Source: Eubacteriales bacterium (lineage in GTDB: Bacteria > Bacillota > Clostridia > Oscillospirales > Oscillospiraceae). From it: a stretch of DNA of 37,233 nucleotides. Below the pieces are notes generated by a model. It was not told the DNA's origin. It ran no database searches and was given only the letters and a program-made list of their open reading frames with translations. Position 1 is the stretch's first letter. Each line of letters begins with the position of its first letter. Location of the stretch: NCBI GenBank assembly GCA_030531505.1, contig JAUNNH010000018.1, forward strand, positions 1-37,233. The letters run 5' to 3'. The translations under genes were made by a program, and so were the position numbers. This document shows positions 7,232 through 15,874 of this stretch, in pieces.

Positions 7232-9868
7232 ATGGAAAAATACGGACTGAACCAGCTGCGGGAGATGTTTCTCTCGTTCTTTGAGACGAAGGGCCATCTG
7301 CGCCTGCCGAGCTTCTCGCTCATCCCGCAGGACGATGCGAGCCTGCTGCTCATAAACTCCGGCATGGCGCCGATGAAGCCCTACTTCAAGGGCGAGAAGG
7401 AGCCGCCGCGCCACCGCGTCTGCACCTGCCAGAAGTGCATCCGCACCGGCGATATCGAAAACATCGGCAAGACCGACCGCCACGGCACTTACTTCGAGAT
7501 GCTCGGCAACTTCTCCTTCGGAGATTATTTCAAGCACGAGGCCATCGCCTGGAGCTGGGAGTTTCTGACTTCCCCCGAATGGGTCGGTCTCGATCCGGAC
7601 CGTCTCTATCCCTCCGTCTATGTGGATGACGACGAGGCCTGGAACATCTGGCATGAGGAGATCGGCATCGCGCCGGAGCGTATCTTCCGCTTCGGCAAGG
7701 AGGACAACTTCTGGGAGCACGGCGCCGGCCCCTGCGGTCCCTGCTCGGAGATCTATTACGACCGCGGCGAGAAGTACGGCTGCGGCAAGCCGACCTGCAC
7801 CGTCGGCTGCGACTGCGACCGCTACATTGAGGTGTGGAACAACGTCTTCTCCCAGTTCGACAACGACGGACAGAACCACTACACCGAGCTCAAGCAGAAG
7901 AACATCGACACCGGCATGGGCCTTGAGCGCCTGGCCGTCGTCTGCCAGGACGTGCAGTCCCTCTTCGATGTGGACACCGTCATGAACATCACCCACAAGG
8001 TCAGCGAGCTGACGGGCGCCTTCTACGGCCAGAGCCACAAGAGCGACGTGTCACTGCGTGTCATTACCGACCATATCCGCAGCGGCGTCTTCATGATCTG
8101 CGACGGGGTGCTGCCCTCCAACGAGGGGCGCGGCTATGTCCTGCGCCGCCTGCTGCGCCGCGCCGCGCGCCACGGCAAGCTGCTCGGCGTGAATGAGCCC
8201 TTCCTGTTCAAGGTCGTCGAGACTGTCGTGCAGGAGAACGAGTGCCAGTATCCCGAGCTGCGCGAGAAGATGGCCTACATTGTGCGCGTCATCCAGACCG
8301 AGGAGGAGAACTTCGCCCGCACCATCGACGCCGGCATGAAGATCTTTGCCGATCTGCTCGCCGAGCACAAGGCCAAGGGCGAGACCACCTTCTCCGGCGC
8401 CGACGCCTTCAAGCTCTACGACACCTACGGCTTCCCGGTGGACCTCACCATCGAGATGTGCGCCGACGAGGGCATGGGCGTGGACGAGGACGGCTTCCGC
8501 AGCCTGATGGAGGAGCAGCGCGTGCGCGCCCGCAAGGCGCGTGAGGCGCTGGGCGACCTCGGCTGGGCCGGACTGGAGTTCGGCAAGGACATGCCCGAGA
8601 CGAACTTCGTGGGCTACGATCAGGCCTCCTGCGAGGCAAAGGTGCTCGCCATTGTTGCTGAGGGCGAGAGCCGCGAGGCGATCCCCGCCGGGACCGAGGC
8701 CATCGTCGTGCTCGACCGGACCGTGCTCTACGCCGAGATGGGCGGCCAGGTGGCCGACCACGGCGAGCTGAGCGCCGAGGGGATGCGCTTTGTTGTCGAC
8801 AACGTCCAGAAGAACAAGGGCGGCAAGTATATGCACTATGGCAAGCTCGTCTCCGGCGAGCTGAAGCTGGGCGATGCCGTGACCGCCTCGTATGACGAGA
8901 CCCGCCGCGCCGCCATCCGCCGCGCGCACAGCGCGACCCACCTGCTGCAGAAGGCCCTGCGCGATGTATTGGGCGATCATGTGCACCAGGCGGGCTCCCT
9001 GGTCGAGCCCGATTTCCTGCGCTTCGACTTCACGCATTTCTCCGCTGTTACACCGGAAGAGCTCCGGCAGGTGGAGACCGCGGTGAACGAGGCGGTGCTG
9101 CGCGGCATGGCCGTTGAGACGAAGGAGATGCCGATCGACGAGGCACGCAAGTGTGGCGCGACCGCGCTTTTCGGCGAGAAGTACGGCGATGTGGTGCGCG
9201 TGGTGAACATGGGCGGCTACAGCGTCGAGCTCTGCGGCGGCACCCATCTGGACAACACGGCCAAGGCCGGCGCCTTCCATATCCTCTCCGAGGGCTCTGT
9301 GGCATCCGGCGTGCGGCGCATCGAAGCGACGACCGGTCTGCGCACCCTTGCGTCTCTGGATGAAACGATGAGTCTCCTTACCGGCCTCGCGGCCGGCTTC
9401 AAGGCCACTCCCGCGGACCTGCCCGCTCGTCTCGAGCAGCAGGCGAACGAACTCAGGGAAGCCCGCCGCGTCATCGAGCAGTACAAGGCGAAGGAATCCG
9501 CCGGCGGCGCGGATGAGATGCTGCGCAAAGCCATCGATGTGGGCGGCCTGCATGTGGTCACCTGCAGCCAGGACGGCTGCGACGCGGCTAAGCTGCGGCA
9601 GATCGGCGACGTGCTGCGCGACAAGGACGGCTCCGTGGTCGCGGTGGTCGCCTCGGTGAACGGGGAGAAGATCACCTTCCAGTGCGTCTGCGGCAAGGAG
9701 GCCGTGGCCCGCGGCGTGAAGGCCGGGGATATCATCCGCGCCATCACCGCCATCGCCGGCGGCAAGGGCGGCGGAAAGCCCGACTCCGCTATGGGCGGGG
9801 GCAATGATGTGAGCAAGCTGAACGAGGCGCTTTCCGCGGTGAAGGACCTCGTACAGGAAAAACTGTGA
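7232..9868 (+). CDS. alaS: Alanyl-tRNA synthetase
   Basis: The 878-residue enzyme charges tRNA-Ala and edits mischarged Ser and Gly. The class II core is at the N-terminus (LRLPSFSLIPQDDASLLLINSGMAPMKPYF and TYFEMLGNFSFGDYFK). The editing domain has the HxxxH zinc site at H566 and H570 and the C668/H672 site in CGGTH. The C-terminal C-Ala domain with its coiled coil and Gly-rich region ends the protein. Length fits the bacterial norm of about 875. ATG 7232 is preferred over an upstream TTG because TTGGAGGAAG lies directly before it. A four-cysteine insertion (CGKPTCTVGCDC, about residues 184-195) is common in Firmicute AlaRS. Expression is under the T-box. Confidence 0.97.
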   Translation: MEKYGLNQLREMFLSFFETKGHLRLPSFSLIPQDDASLLLINSGMAPMKPYFKGEKEPPRHRVCTCQKCIRTGDIENIGKTDRHGTYFEMLGNFSFGDYFKHEAIAWSWEFLTSPEWVGLDPDRLYPSVYVDDDEAWNIWHEEIGIAPERIFRFGKEDNFWEHGAGPCGPCSEIYYDRGEKYGCGKPTCTVGCDCDRYIEVWNNVFSQFDNDGQNHYTELKQKNIDTGMGLERLAVVCQDVQSLFDVDTVMNITHKVSELTGAFYGQSHKSDVSLRVITDHIRSGVFMICDGVLPSNEGRGYVLRRLLRRAARHGKLLGVNEPFLFKVVETVVQENECQYPELREKMAYIVRVIQTEEENFARTIDAGMKIFADLLAEHKAKGETTFSGADAFKLYDTYGFPVDLTIEMCADEGMGVDEDGFRSLMEEQRVRARKAREALGDLGWAGLEFGKDMPETNFVGYDQASCEAKVLAIVAEGESREAIPAGTEAIVVLDRTVLYAEMGGQVADHGELSAEGMRFVVDNVQKNKGGKYMHYGKLVSGELKLGDAVTASYDETRRAAIRRAHSATHLLQKALRDVLGDHVHQAGSLVEPDFLRFDFTHFSAVTPEELRQVETAVNEAVLRGMAVETKEMPIDEARKCGATALFGEKYGDVVRVVNMGGYSVELCGGTHLDNTAKAGAFHILSEGSVASGVRRIEATTGLRTLASLDETMSLLTGLAAGFKATPADLPARLEQQANELREARRVIEQYKAKESAGGADEMLRKAIDVGGLHVVTCSQDGCDAAKLRQIGDVLRDKDGSVVAVVASVNGEKITFQCVCGKEAVARGVKAGDIIRAITAIAGGKGGGKPDSAMGGGNDVSKLNEALSAVKDLVQEKL

Positions 9869-9878
9869 GGAGGTCAGC

Positions 9879-10229
9879 ATGATGAAAGACGAAAACTGCC
9901 TGTTTTGCAAAATCATAGCGGGGGAGATCCCGAGCAGCAAGGTGTACGAGGACGACTATGTCTTTGCCTTCCGGGACATCAATCCCCAGGCGCCGGTCCA
10001 TGTGCTCGTCGTTCCGAAGGAGCATATCCCCTGCGCCGATGCCATCGGTGCGGCGAATTCCGTCTATGTGGCCAAGTGCTTTGAGGCGATCGCGAAGATC
10101 GCGAAGGCCGAGGGCCTGGACAAGGGCTATCGCGTCATCAACAACTGCGGCGAGTACGGCGGGCAGAGCGTGCAGCACCTGCACTTCCACCTCGTCGGCG
10201 GCGTGAAGCTCTCCGAAAAGATCCTTTAA
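9879..10229 (+). CDS. hinT: HIT family protein (HinT-like purine phosphoramidase)
   Basis: The 116-residue protein has the histidine triad HLHFHLVGG with H100, H102 and H104, plus NCLFCKIIAGEIPSSKVYEDD at the N-terminus, the layout of bacterial HinT. Such enzymes hydrolyse purine nucleoside phosphoramidates and aminoacyl-adenylates, and a link with aminoacyl-tRNA synthetase side products is plausible because alaS ends only 10 bp upstream. GAGGAGG precedes a double ATG at 9879/9882; either may start. A strong terminator follows, so the T-box transcript ends here. Confidence 0.93.
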   Translation: MMKDENCLFCKIIAGEIPSSKVYEDDYVFAFRDINPQAPVHVLVVPKEHIPCADAIGAANSVYVAKCFEAIAKIAKAEGLDKGYRVINNCGEYGGQSVQHLHFHLVGGVKLSEKIL

Positions 10230-10239
10230 GAACGAAAAA

Positions 10240-10267
10240 GGGCGTGCGAAACGGCACGCCCTTTTTT
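10240..10267 (+). terminator. Intrinsic terminator after hinT
   Basis: GGGCGTGC at 10240-10247 pairs with GCACGCCC at 10254-10261 around GAAACG, followed by TTTTTT. It lies over a possible upstream GTG start of comEC and so argues against that start. Confidence 0.92.
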
Positions 10268-10285
10268 ACAAGGTGGGACTGCGAA

Positions 10286-12562
10286 ATGCGTGTGCTCGCG
10301 ATCACGGCGCTGGCCTTCTCGGCCGCGGTCTTCGCGTCGAACTATATCCTGCCGCCCGCGTGGCTGCCCGCGCTGGCACTCCTGTGCGCAGCGGCGGGCG
10401 GTGCGATCCTGCTGCCGCGCAGCCGCTGGCTGCGAGGCTTTGCCCTGCTGGCCTTCGGCCTTGCGATCGGCTTCGGCTGCTTCTGGCTGAACGCCCGGCA
10501 TACGACGGTCCCGGCCGCGGCGCTGGATGGGGAGACCCGTTATATCTGGGCCGAGATCGCCGATTGGCCGCAGTCCTATGAGCGCTATACGCGCGTCGTC
10601 ATCCGCCTGCGGACCGAGGGACTGCCGCCGCTGAACGCGCTGCTCTACGACAACGAAAACGCTCTGCGCGAAGCGGAGCCCGGACAGCGGATCGAACTGG
10701 AGGCGCGGCTGCGCCCGGCGGATCGACGCTATGGGGAGCGATATCTGGGCTATAACGCGCGGGATATCTATCTCATTGCAAGCTCACGGGGCGAGATCGC
10801 TGTCACGGAGGATGCTCCCGGGCTGCGGTATTGGCCGCAGCACCTCAACCGCCGCATCCTCGGCCTGGTCCGGACACTCTTCCCGGCAGACACCGCCTCT
10901 TTCATTGAAGCCCTGCTGCTCGGCGACAAGACGGAGCTCTATCGGGACGAAGCGCTCTATCAGGCGCTGAACCGCGCGGGCCTGATGCACGTCGTCGCGG
11001 TCTCAGGCATGCACATCGCCTTTCTTATTGGCCTCCTGCGGACGATCCTCGGCAGGAGCCGCGCCTGCTCCGTGACCTGCATCCTGATTGTCTGGCTCTT
11101 CGTTCTCGTGACCGGTGCGAGCCCTTCGGCGGTCCGCGCCGCCATCATGCAGACCCTGCTGCTCACGGCCTCGCTTTTCCGGCGGGAGAACGACCCACTG
11201 ACCTCGCTTTCTGCGGCGCTTGCGCTGATCCTGCTGGGCAATCCCCATGCGGCGGCGAGTGTCAGCCTGCAGCTGTCCTTTGCTTCCATCGCGGGTATCC
11301 TCTGCTTTTCCGAAGGCCTGGAGGAACCGCTCTATGCCCGGCTGCCCAGCCTGCGCAGCCGCTTCCTCGGCCGCACGGCCGTGGGCGCGGTGACGAACTC
11401 GCTGAGCGTCATGCCTTTTGCGGTGCCGCTCATGTGTCTGCACTTCGGCTCTGTGCCGTTGCTTGCGCCGCTGACAAACCTGCTCGCACTCTGGGCTGTG
11501 ACACTCTGCTTCTGCGGAGCCTGTCTGCTCTGCGCCGTCGGGGCACTCTGCCCGCCGCTGGGAAAGCTGCTGGCCTGGCTGCTCTCCTGGCTTGTGCGCT
11601 ACATTTTCCTCACGGCGCGCTGGGTCTCGTCGATCCCCTTCTCCACGGTCTATCTCGAGACGCGGGCTGTCTGGCTTTGGCTGCTGCTCTGCTATGCACT
11701 CTTTCTTGCTTTCCGCTTTGTGAAAAGGGGAAAGCTCGTTCGCCTCGGCATCCCGGCGCTTCTCAGCGTCCTGAGCCTGGCGGCGCTGCTCACGGCGGCG
11801 CGGCTTGCCTATGCCGGGGAGACGGAGACGATCGCCGCGCTGGATGTGGGGCAGGGACAGTGCCTCGCGGTACTGTCGGGCGACAACACCCTCCTCATCG
11901 ACTGCGGCGGCCTGGGGACGGCGGAGAACGCCGGGGAGATCGCAGGGCGCTATCTGCTCACCCGCGGAAGATGGCGGGTGGACGCGCTGATCCTCACGCA
12001 TCTGGACACGGACCATGTCAACGGCGTAGATGCGCTGACGGCCCTGTGCCCGGTGAAGACCATGATCCTACCCGAAGCGGAGGACACGGGAAACGGCATG
12101 CCTGAGGAGATCAAGGCCGCTGCGGCGCGCAGGGGAACGGAAATGCGCGTTTTGCGGGAGGACAGCCTGCTTGCGCTCGGCGGGATCCGGGTGCAGCTCT
12201 TCGCTCCGGAGGAATCGGGCACGCCGAACGAGCACGGCCTCGCGGCAGTTGTCTCACTGGGGGATTACGATATGCTCGTGACCGGGGACATGTCCCGGAC
12301 AAAAGAGCGGGCGCTGCTGAAACAGCACCCGCTGGAGGGGATCGAACTCTATGTCGTCGGCCACCATGGCTCCCCGTATGCCAGTTCCCGGGAGTTGCTG
12401 GAGAGCATCGGGGCGGACACAGCCGTTATCAGCTGCGGCTACAACACATACGGCCATCCCGCGCCGGAGACCTTGCTCCGCCTCGCGGAATGCGGCTATA
12501 CCGTCTTTCGGACGGATGAGAACGGAACAGTCGAAATACGGATCGGAAGGGACCATGGCTAA
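10286..12562 (+). CDS. comEC: ComEC/Rec2 DNA-uptake channel protein
   Basis: The 758-residue polytopic protein is the predicted channel that brings single-stranded DNA across the membrane during transformation. The N-terminal region has membrane segments and an OB-type segment, the competence core shows LLGDKTELYRDEALYQALNRAG and HVVAVSGMHIAFLIGLLR, several helices follow, and the C-terminal metallo-beta-lactamase domain has LDVGQGQCLAVL, HLDTDHVNG (H572, D574, D576, H577) and VVGHHGSPYAS. The domain order and length fit full ComEC. The start ATG 10286 has AAGGTGGG upstream; an in-frame GTG at 10244 lies inside the preceding terminator. It overlaps holA by eight bases. No other competence genes are in the window. 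Confidence 0.93.
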   Translation: MRVLAITALAFSAAVFASNYILPPAWLPALALLCAAAGGAILLPRSRWLRGFALLAFGLAIGFGCFWLNARHTTVPAAALDGETRYIWAEIADWPQSYERYTRVVIRLRTEGLPPLNALLYDNENALREAEPGQRIELEARLRPADRRYGERYLGYNARDIYLIASSRGEIAVTEDAPGLRYWPQHLNRRILGLVRTLFPADTASFIEALLLGDKTELYRDEALYQALNRAGLMHVVAVSGMHIAFLIGLLRTILGRSRACSVTCILIVWLFVLVTGASPSAVRAAIMQTLLLTASLFRRENDPLTSLSAALALILLGNPHAAASVSLQLSFASIAGILCFSEGLEEPLYARLPSLRSRFLGRTAVGAVTNSLSVMPFAVPLMCLHFGSVPLLAPLTNLLALWAVTLCFCGACLLCAVGALCPPLGKLLAWLLSWLVRYIFLTARWVSSIPFSTVYLETRAVWLWLLLCYALFLAFRFVKRGKLVRLGIPALLSVLSLAALLTAARLAYAGETETIAALDVGQGQCLAVLSGDNTLLIDCGGLGTAENAGEIAGRYLLTRGRWRVDALILTHLDTDHVNGVDALTALCPVKTMILPEAEDTGNGMPEEIKAAAARRGTEMRVLREDSLLALGGIRVQLFAPEESGTPNEHGLAAVVSLGDYDMLVTGDMSRTKERALLKQHPLEGIELYVVGHHGSPYASSRELLESIGADTAVISCGYNTYGHPAPETLLRLAECGYTVFRTDENGTVEIRIGRDHG

Positions 12563-13604
12563 AAGAAAAGGCTCGGAAGAGGAAAAACTGAATTACAACC
12601 AGGAGGTCCGCCGCCTGAAGGAGGAGGGCCCGGAACGGCTCTACCTGCTCTGGGGCCCGGAGGACTATCTGCGCGAGTATTATCTGGGCGAACTGAAGAA
12701 GGTCTGTATCCCGGAGGGGGAGGACGGCTTCAGCTTCCGACGCCTCAACGGGCCGGAGCTGGACGTCCATGCTCTGCGCGAGGCCGTGGATGCGATGCCC
12801 TTCATGACGGAGCGCAGCTTTGTGGAGATCCGGGATGTGGACTGGAACCGTCTGAAGGAGAGCGACGCGCTCCTAAAGGTGCTGGGCGACCTGCCGGACT
12901 ACTGCACGGTCGCGCTGGTGCAGGGAGCAGCCTTTGAACCGGACGGGCGCCTCAAGACGATCAAGGCCCTGCGTGCGCTGGCCCGCGAGCTCAAGTTTAC
13001 CTCCCAGTCCCAGGAGGCGCTGATCCGCTGGATCAGCAAACGCTTCGCGGCCGCCGGCAAGGGCGTGGAGCTCGAGGCGGCGCAGCGGCTTATCTTTGTC
13101 AGCGGGGATCTGATGAACCGGCTGATCCCGGAGATCGAGAAGGTCGCGGCTTACACCAAGGGAGAGAAGGTCACGGCGGCAGATGTGGACGCGGTGGCGA
13201 GCCATATCCCCGAGGCCGTTATCTTTGAGCTGACCGACTGCATCTCCCGCAAAGAGTTCAATGTGGCCCTCTCTATCCTCGCGGAGCTGCTCAGCGACAA
13301 AAACAGCGAGCCGATCGCCATGCTTGGCATGCTGGGGGTCCAGATGCGAAGCCTCTATGCGGCGCGCCTGGCCATCGAAAAGAATCTCGGCGCCTCGTTC
13401 CTGCTCGACAGCGGCGCGGAAAAGTATGATTTCCGTGCCCGCAAAACAATCCAGGCCGCCCGCGGCTTCACACGGGAGCAGCTTCGGCGTGCGGTTGAGA
13501 TCTGCGCGGAGACAGACTACCGCATGAAGAGCAGCGGCGCGGACGATGCGGCGCTCTTCCAGGAGGCGGTGCTGCGGATCGCGGCGGGGGAGTGCGATGC
13601 ATAA
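12555..13604 (+). CDS. holA: DNA polymerase III delta subunit
   Basis: This 349-residue protein is the clamp-loader delta subunit, which opens the beta sliding clamp. It has the N-terminal segment LYLLWGPEDYLREYYLGELKK (residues about 28-48), typical of HolA in place of a P-loop, the middle helical domain with LTDCISRKEFNVALSILAEL, and the C-terminal helices that build the pentamer collar. ATG 12555 lies inside the end of comEC and follows GGAAGGGA. The comEC-holA order is widely conserved in Firmicutes. Length and motifs are normal. Confidence 0.9.
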   Translation: MAKRKGSEEEKLNYNQEVRRLKEEGPERLYLLWGPEDYLREYYLGELKKVCIPEGEDGFSFRRLNGPELDVHALREAVDAMPFMTERSFVEIRDVDWNRLKESDALLKVLGDLPDYCTVALVQGAAFEPDGRLKTIKALRALARELKFTSQSQEALIRWISKRFAAAGKGVELEAAQRLIFVSGDLMNRLIPEIEKVAAYTKGEKVTAADVDAVASHIPEAVIFELTDCISRKEFNVALSILAELLSDKNSEPIAMLGMLGVQMRSLYAARLAIEKNLGASFLLDSGAEKYDFRARKTIQAARGFTREQLRRAVEICAETDYRMKSSGADDAALFQEAVLRIAAGECDA

Positions 13605-14172
13605 AATCAGGGAAGTGATCGTGGTCGAGGGGCGTTACGACAAAAACGCGCTGAGCCAGGTCGTGGACGCGGTGATCCTCGAGACCGCGGGCTTCGGCAT
13701 CTTCAAGGACCGGCAGAAGCAGAAGCTCCTGCGTACCCTGGCCGAGACGCGCGGGCTGATCGTGCTGACCGATCCGGACGGGGCGGGCTTCGTCATCCGC
13801 AATTTCCTCAAGGGCTGCACGGATCCGAGCCGCGTCAAACATGCTTATGTGCCGGATATCCCGGGCAAGGAGCGGCGCAAAAGTTCGCCCTCCAAAGAGG
13901 GTAAGCTCGGTGTGGAAGGCATGCGGCCGGCGCTGCTGCTGGAGGCGCTGAGACGCGCGGGCGCAAGCTTCGAGGAAGCGGAGGCGGCGCCGGAGAGAGA
14001 GCCGATCACCAAGGCGGATCTCTACGCGCGCGGACTCAGCGGCGGCGAGGGAAGCGCCGAAAAGCGCCGTGAGCTGCTGAAAAAACTCGATCTGCCCGAG
14101 CGCCTCACGGCAAACGGCCTGCTGGACGTCCTGAACGCGCTGATGAGCCGAGAGGAATTCTACCGGCTTTGA
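13597..14172 (+). CDS. rnmV: Ribonuclease M5 (5S rRNA maturation)
   Basis: The 191-residue protein has a TOPRIM domain with the glutamate motif VVEGRYDK (E11) and the DxD motif VLTDPDGAG (D59, D61), followed by the C-terminal domain seen in RNase M5. The enzyme cleaves precursor 5S rRNA held by ribosomal protein L18. It overlaps holA by eight bases, so comEC, holA and rnmV form one tightly packed unit. Its 3' end overlaps the convergent small membrane gene by 13 bp. Residues 80-100 are rich in Lys and Ser (GKERRKSSPSKEG), as usual for the loop before the C-terminal domain. Confidence 0.9.
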   Translation: MHKIREVIVVEGRYDKNALSQVVDAVILETAGFGIFKDRQKQKLLRTLAETRGLIVLTDPDGAGFVIRNFLKGCTDPSRVKHAYVPDIPGKERRKSSPSKEGKLGVEGMRPALLLEALRRAGASFEEAEAAPEREPITKADLYARGLSGGEGSAEKRRELLKKLDLPERLTANGLLDVLNALMSREEFYRL

Positions 14173-14411
14173 AGCTCCTCCATGCAGACCGAAAGGATCA
14201 GCGCGACGAGCAGGATCCCCTGCGCGCTCTCGTTGAGTGACTGGGCGGTCATGTAGAGCGGGTATTTCCCGAGCATATCGCCGTTATACTCCAGCAGCAG
14301 CGCAAAGGCGCAGAGCAGCAGCACGCAGCACAGCTGCAGACTTCGAAGGAATATGTACCAGGCGTCGGGCTTCATATCCAGCATGCGCCGGACGGTCTTG
14401 CGCAGTTTCAT
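14160..14411 (-). CDS. 83-residue two-helix membrane protein
   Basis: A GAGAGGTGAG ribosome site and a plausible promoter precede the ATG at 14411. The protein has a basic N-terminus (MKLRKTVRRMLDMKPDAWY), a hydrophobic stretch at about residues 20-41 (FLRSLQLCCVLLLCAFALLLEY) and a second at about 65-77 (GILLVALILSVCM). Both ends are therefore likely cytoplasmic. It converges on rnmV with a 13-bp overlap of the coding ends. I recognise no family; the name could only be hypothetical membrane protein. Confidence 0.7.
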   Translation of the reverse strand: MKLRKTVRRMLDMKPDAWYIFLRSLQLCCVLLLCAFALLLEYNGDMLGKYPLYMTAQSLNESAQGILLVALILSVCMEELQSR

Positions 14412-14428
14412 GTACTCACCTCTCCCTG

Positions 14429-14458
14429 AGTGTAGCGCGGCAGAAGCCCATCCCGCAA
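14429..14458 (-). promoter_or_regulatory. Candidate promoter of the small membrane protein gene
   Basis: On the minus strand TTGCGG (14458-14453) and TACACT (14434-14429) are 18 bp apart, just upstream of the ribosome site. Confidence 0.5.
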
Positions 14459-14484
14459 GGGCAAGTTTTTTCCAATTTCAAAGA

Positions 14485-14522
14485 AGAGGACCGCGCGGCT
14501 GATTCCAGCCGTGCGGTCCTCT
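14485..14522 (-). terminator. Terminator of the TM1266/ABC operon
   Basis: AGAGGACCGC.CGGCTG at 14485-14501 pairs with CAGCCG.GCGGTCCTCT ending at 14522, a 16-17-bp stem with one mismatch. On the minus strand it lies five bases after the ABC ATPase stop and is followed by TCTTTGAAATT, a weak T-run. Confidence 0.7.
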
Positions 14523-14526
14523 GGCG

Positions 14527-15123
14527 TTATACGTCAAATCGACCCTTGTCATAGCGCAGGATCCGGCAGCCCAGAGCGGCGGCCTCGGCCTCGCTGTGAG
14601 TGGCGAGAAGGATCGCGGCCTCCGGCAGCGCCCGGGATACAGTCGTGATCACGCGCTCGCACAGCGCCTCGTCCAGCCCCTTGAAGGGCTCGTCAAGCAC
14701 CAGCAGATCGGGCGCGGCGGCCAGGGCGCGCGCCAGAGACACGCGCTGCTGCATACCGCCGGAGAGCTCGGCAGGGTAGAGCTCTGCCGCCTCGCCGACT
14801 TCGAGCCGGTCGAGCCAGGCGCGGGCTTCGCCCTCCGTGTCGGGCCCGTCGGAAAGGACAAGATTCACGTTTTCCCAGGCCCTGCGCCAGGGGAGCAGGC
14901 GCGGTTCCTGAAAGACGGCGGCCGGGCGGACGAAGCGGTTCCCGATCGCCCCGGAATCCGGACGCTGCAAGCCCAGAATAACGCGCAGGAGCGTCGTTTT
15001 CCCGCAGCCGGAGGGGCCCATGAGCGCGCTTCGCGCTCCTGCCGAAAGGCTGAGATCGCAGTTCCGGAGGATCTGCTTATCTCCGAAGGAGAGGGAGATA
15101 TGTTCAAGCTTCAGCAGCTTCAC
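14527..15123 (-). CDS. ABC transporter ATP-binding protein (SsuB/TauB-like)
   Basis: The 198-residue ATPase energises the adjacent permease. It shows Walker A GPSGCGKTT (residues 36-44), the Q-loop at Q72, the signature LSGGMQQR (120-127) and Walker B LLVLDEP (140-146), then the H-loop in LLATHSEAEA. It is shorter than the usual 240-260 residues for nitrate/sulfonate-type ATPases, lacking the C-terminal tail. The start overlaps the permease gene by 20 bp. The substrate cannot be read from this subunit. Confidence 0.87.
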   Translation of the reverse strand: MKLLKLEHISLSFGDKQILRNCDLSLSAGARSALMGPSGCGKTTLLRVILGLQRPDSGAIGNRFVRPAAVFQEPRLLPWRRAWENVNLVLSDGPDTEGEARAWLDRLEVGEAAELYPAELSGGMQQRVSLARALAAAPDLLVLDEPFKGLDEALCERVITTVSRALPEAAILLATHSEAEAAALGCRILRYDKGRFDV

Positions 15124-15874
15124 CGCCCCCTTTCTGCCCGATGCGCTCTACGAGCCGAAGCAGGATCCGTTCGATGACGAGACTCAGCAGGATGACCGTA
15201 AGCGTCCAGGCGAAGAGCTCGGGTGTCTCCAGATAGAGCTTGGCCTCGAAGATGTTTTTTCCGATGGAGTGCGGCGGCACAGTCAGCACCTCGGCGGCGA
15301 TCCCGGCCTTCCAGCCCATCCCGAGGGAGGAGCGCAGCGCCGCGCGAAAATGCGGCAGGACAGAGGGAAGAGTAATGCGCCGCAGCACGCGCCGGCGCGG
15401 CAGTCGGTAGACGCGCGCCAGCTCGAGCAGCTGCCTGTCCCGGCCGGAGAGCCCGGCGGAAACATTGGCCCAGACTACCGGCAGCACCATCAGCGCGGTG
15501 ATGAAGGCCGGGAGAATGTCGCGTCCGAGCCAGAGCAGCGCGAGGATGATAAAGGAGGCGACGGGCGTGCTTTTTACGAGCGTCATGACAGGGGAGAGCA
15601 GCTGCCGCGCGAGCGCGCTGTATTCGGTGAGTGCGGCGAGCAGCACGCCCAAGACCGTCGCCGAGAGGAGACCGGCCAACACGCGCAGGATACTGCGGGA
15701 AGTCGCAAGCCAGAAAGCCTCTGTGCCTGCCATGGAAAAGAGTTCTTCCAGTACCCGGAGCGGGGAAGGGAGCAGCAGCTCCTGCCCGACGAGCCGCGCG
15801 AGCAGCGCCCAGAGCGCTGTCCAGAACAACAGCACGGCCAGCGTCGTGGGGAGCTTTCGCAGCCGGGCTTTCAT
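15104..15874 (-). CDS. ABC transporter permease (SsuC/TauC-like)
   Basis: The 256-residue protein has about six membrane segments and the binding-protein-dependent permease layout. The cytoplasmic EAA-type loop is RVYRLPRRRVLRRITLPSVLPH (roughly 158-179), near the usual spot for docking with the ATPase, and it ends with the short GWKAGIAAEVLTVPPHSIG motif seen in the sulfonate/nitrate/taurine group. It overlaps the substrate-binding protein gene by four bases and the ATPase gene by 20, so the three subunits are made together. Confidence 0.87.
   Translation of the reverse strand: MKARLRKLPTTLAVLLFWTALWALLARLVGQELLLPSPLRVLEELFSMAGTEAFWLATSRSILRVLAGLLSATVLGVLLAALTEYSALARQLLSPVMTLVKSTPVASFIILALLWLGRDILPAFITALMVLPVVWANVSAGLSGRDRQLLELARVYRLPRRRVLRRITLPSVLPHFRAALRSSLGMGWKAGIAAEVLTVPPHSIGKNIFEAKLYLETPELFAWTLTVILLSLVIERILLRLVERIGQKGGGEAAEA

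Noticed and set aside
10244-10285. Upstream GTG start for comEC
   Set aside because: It lies inside the hinT terminator hairpin; ATG 10286 has a good ribosome site.
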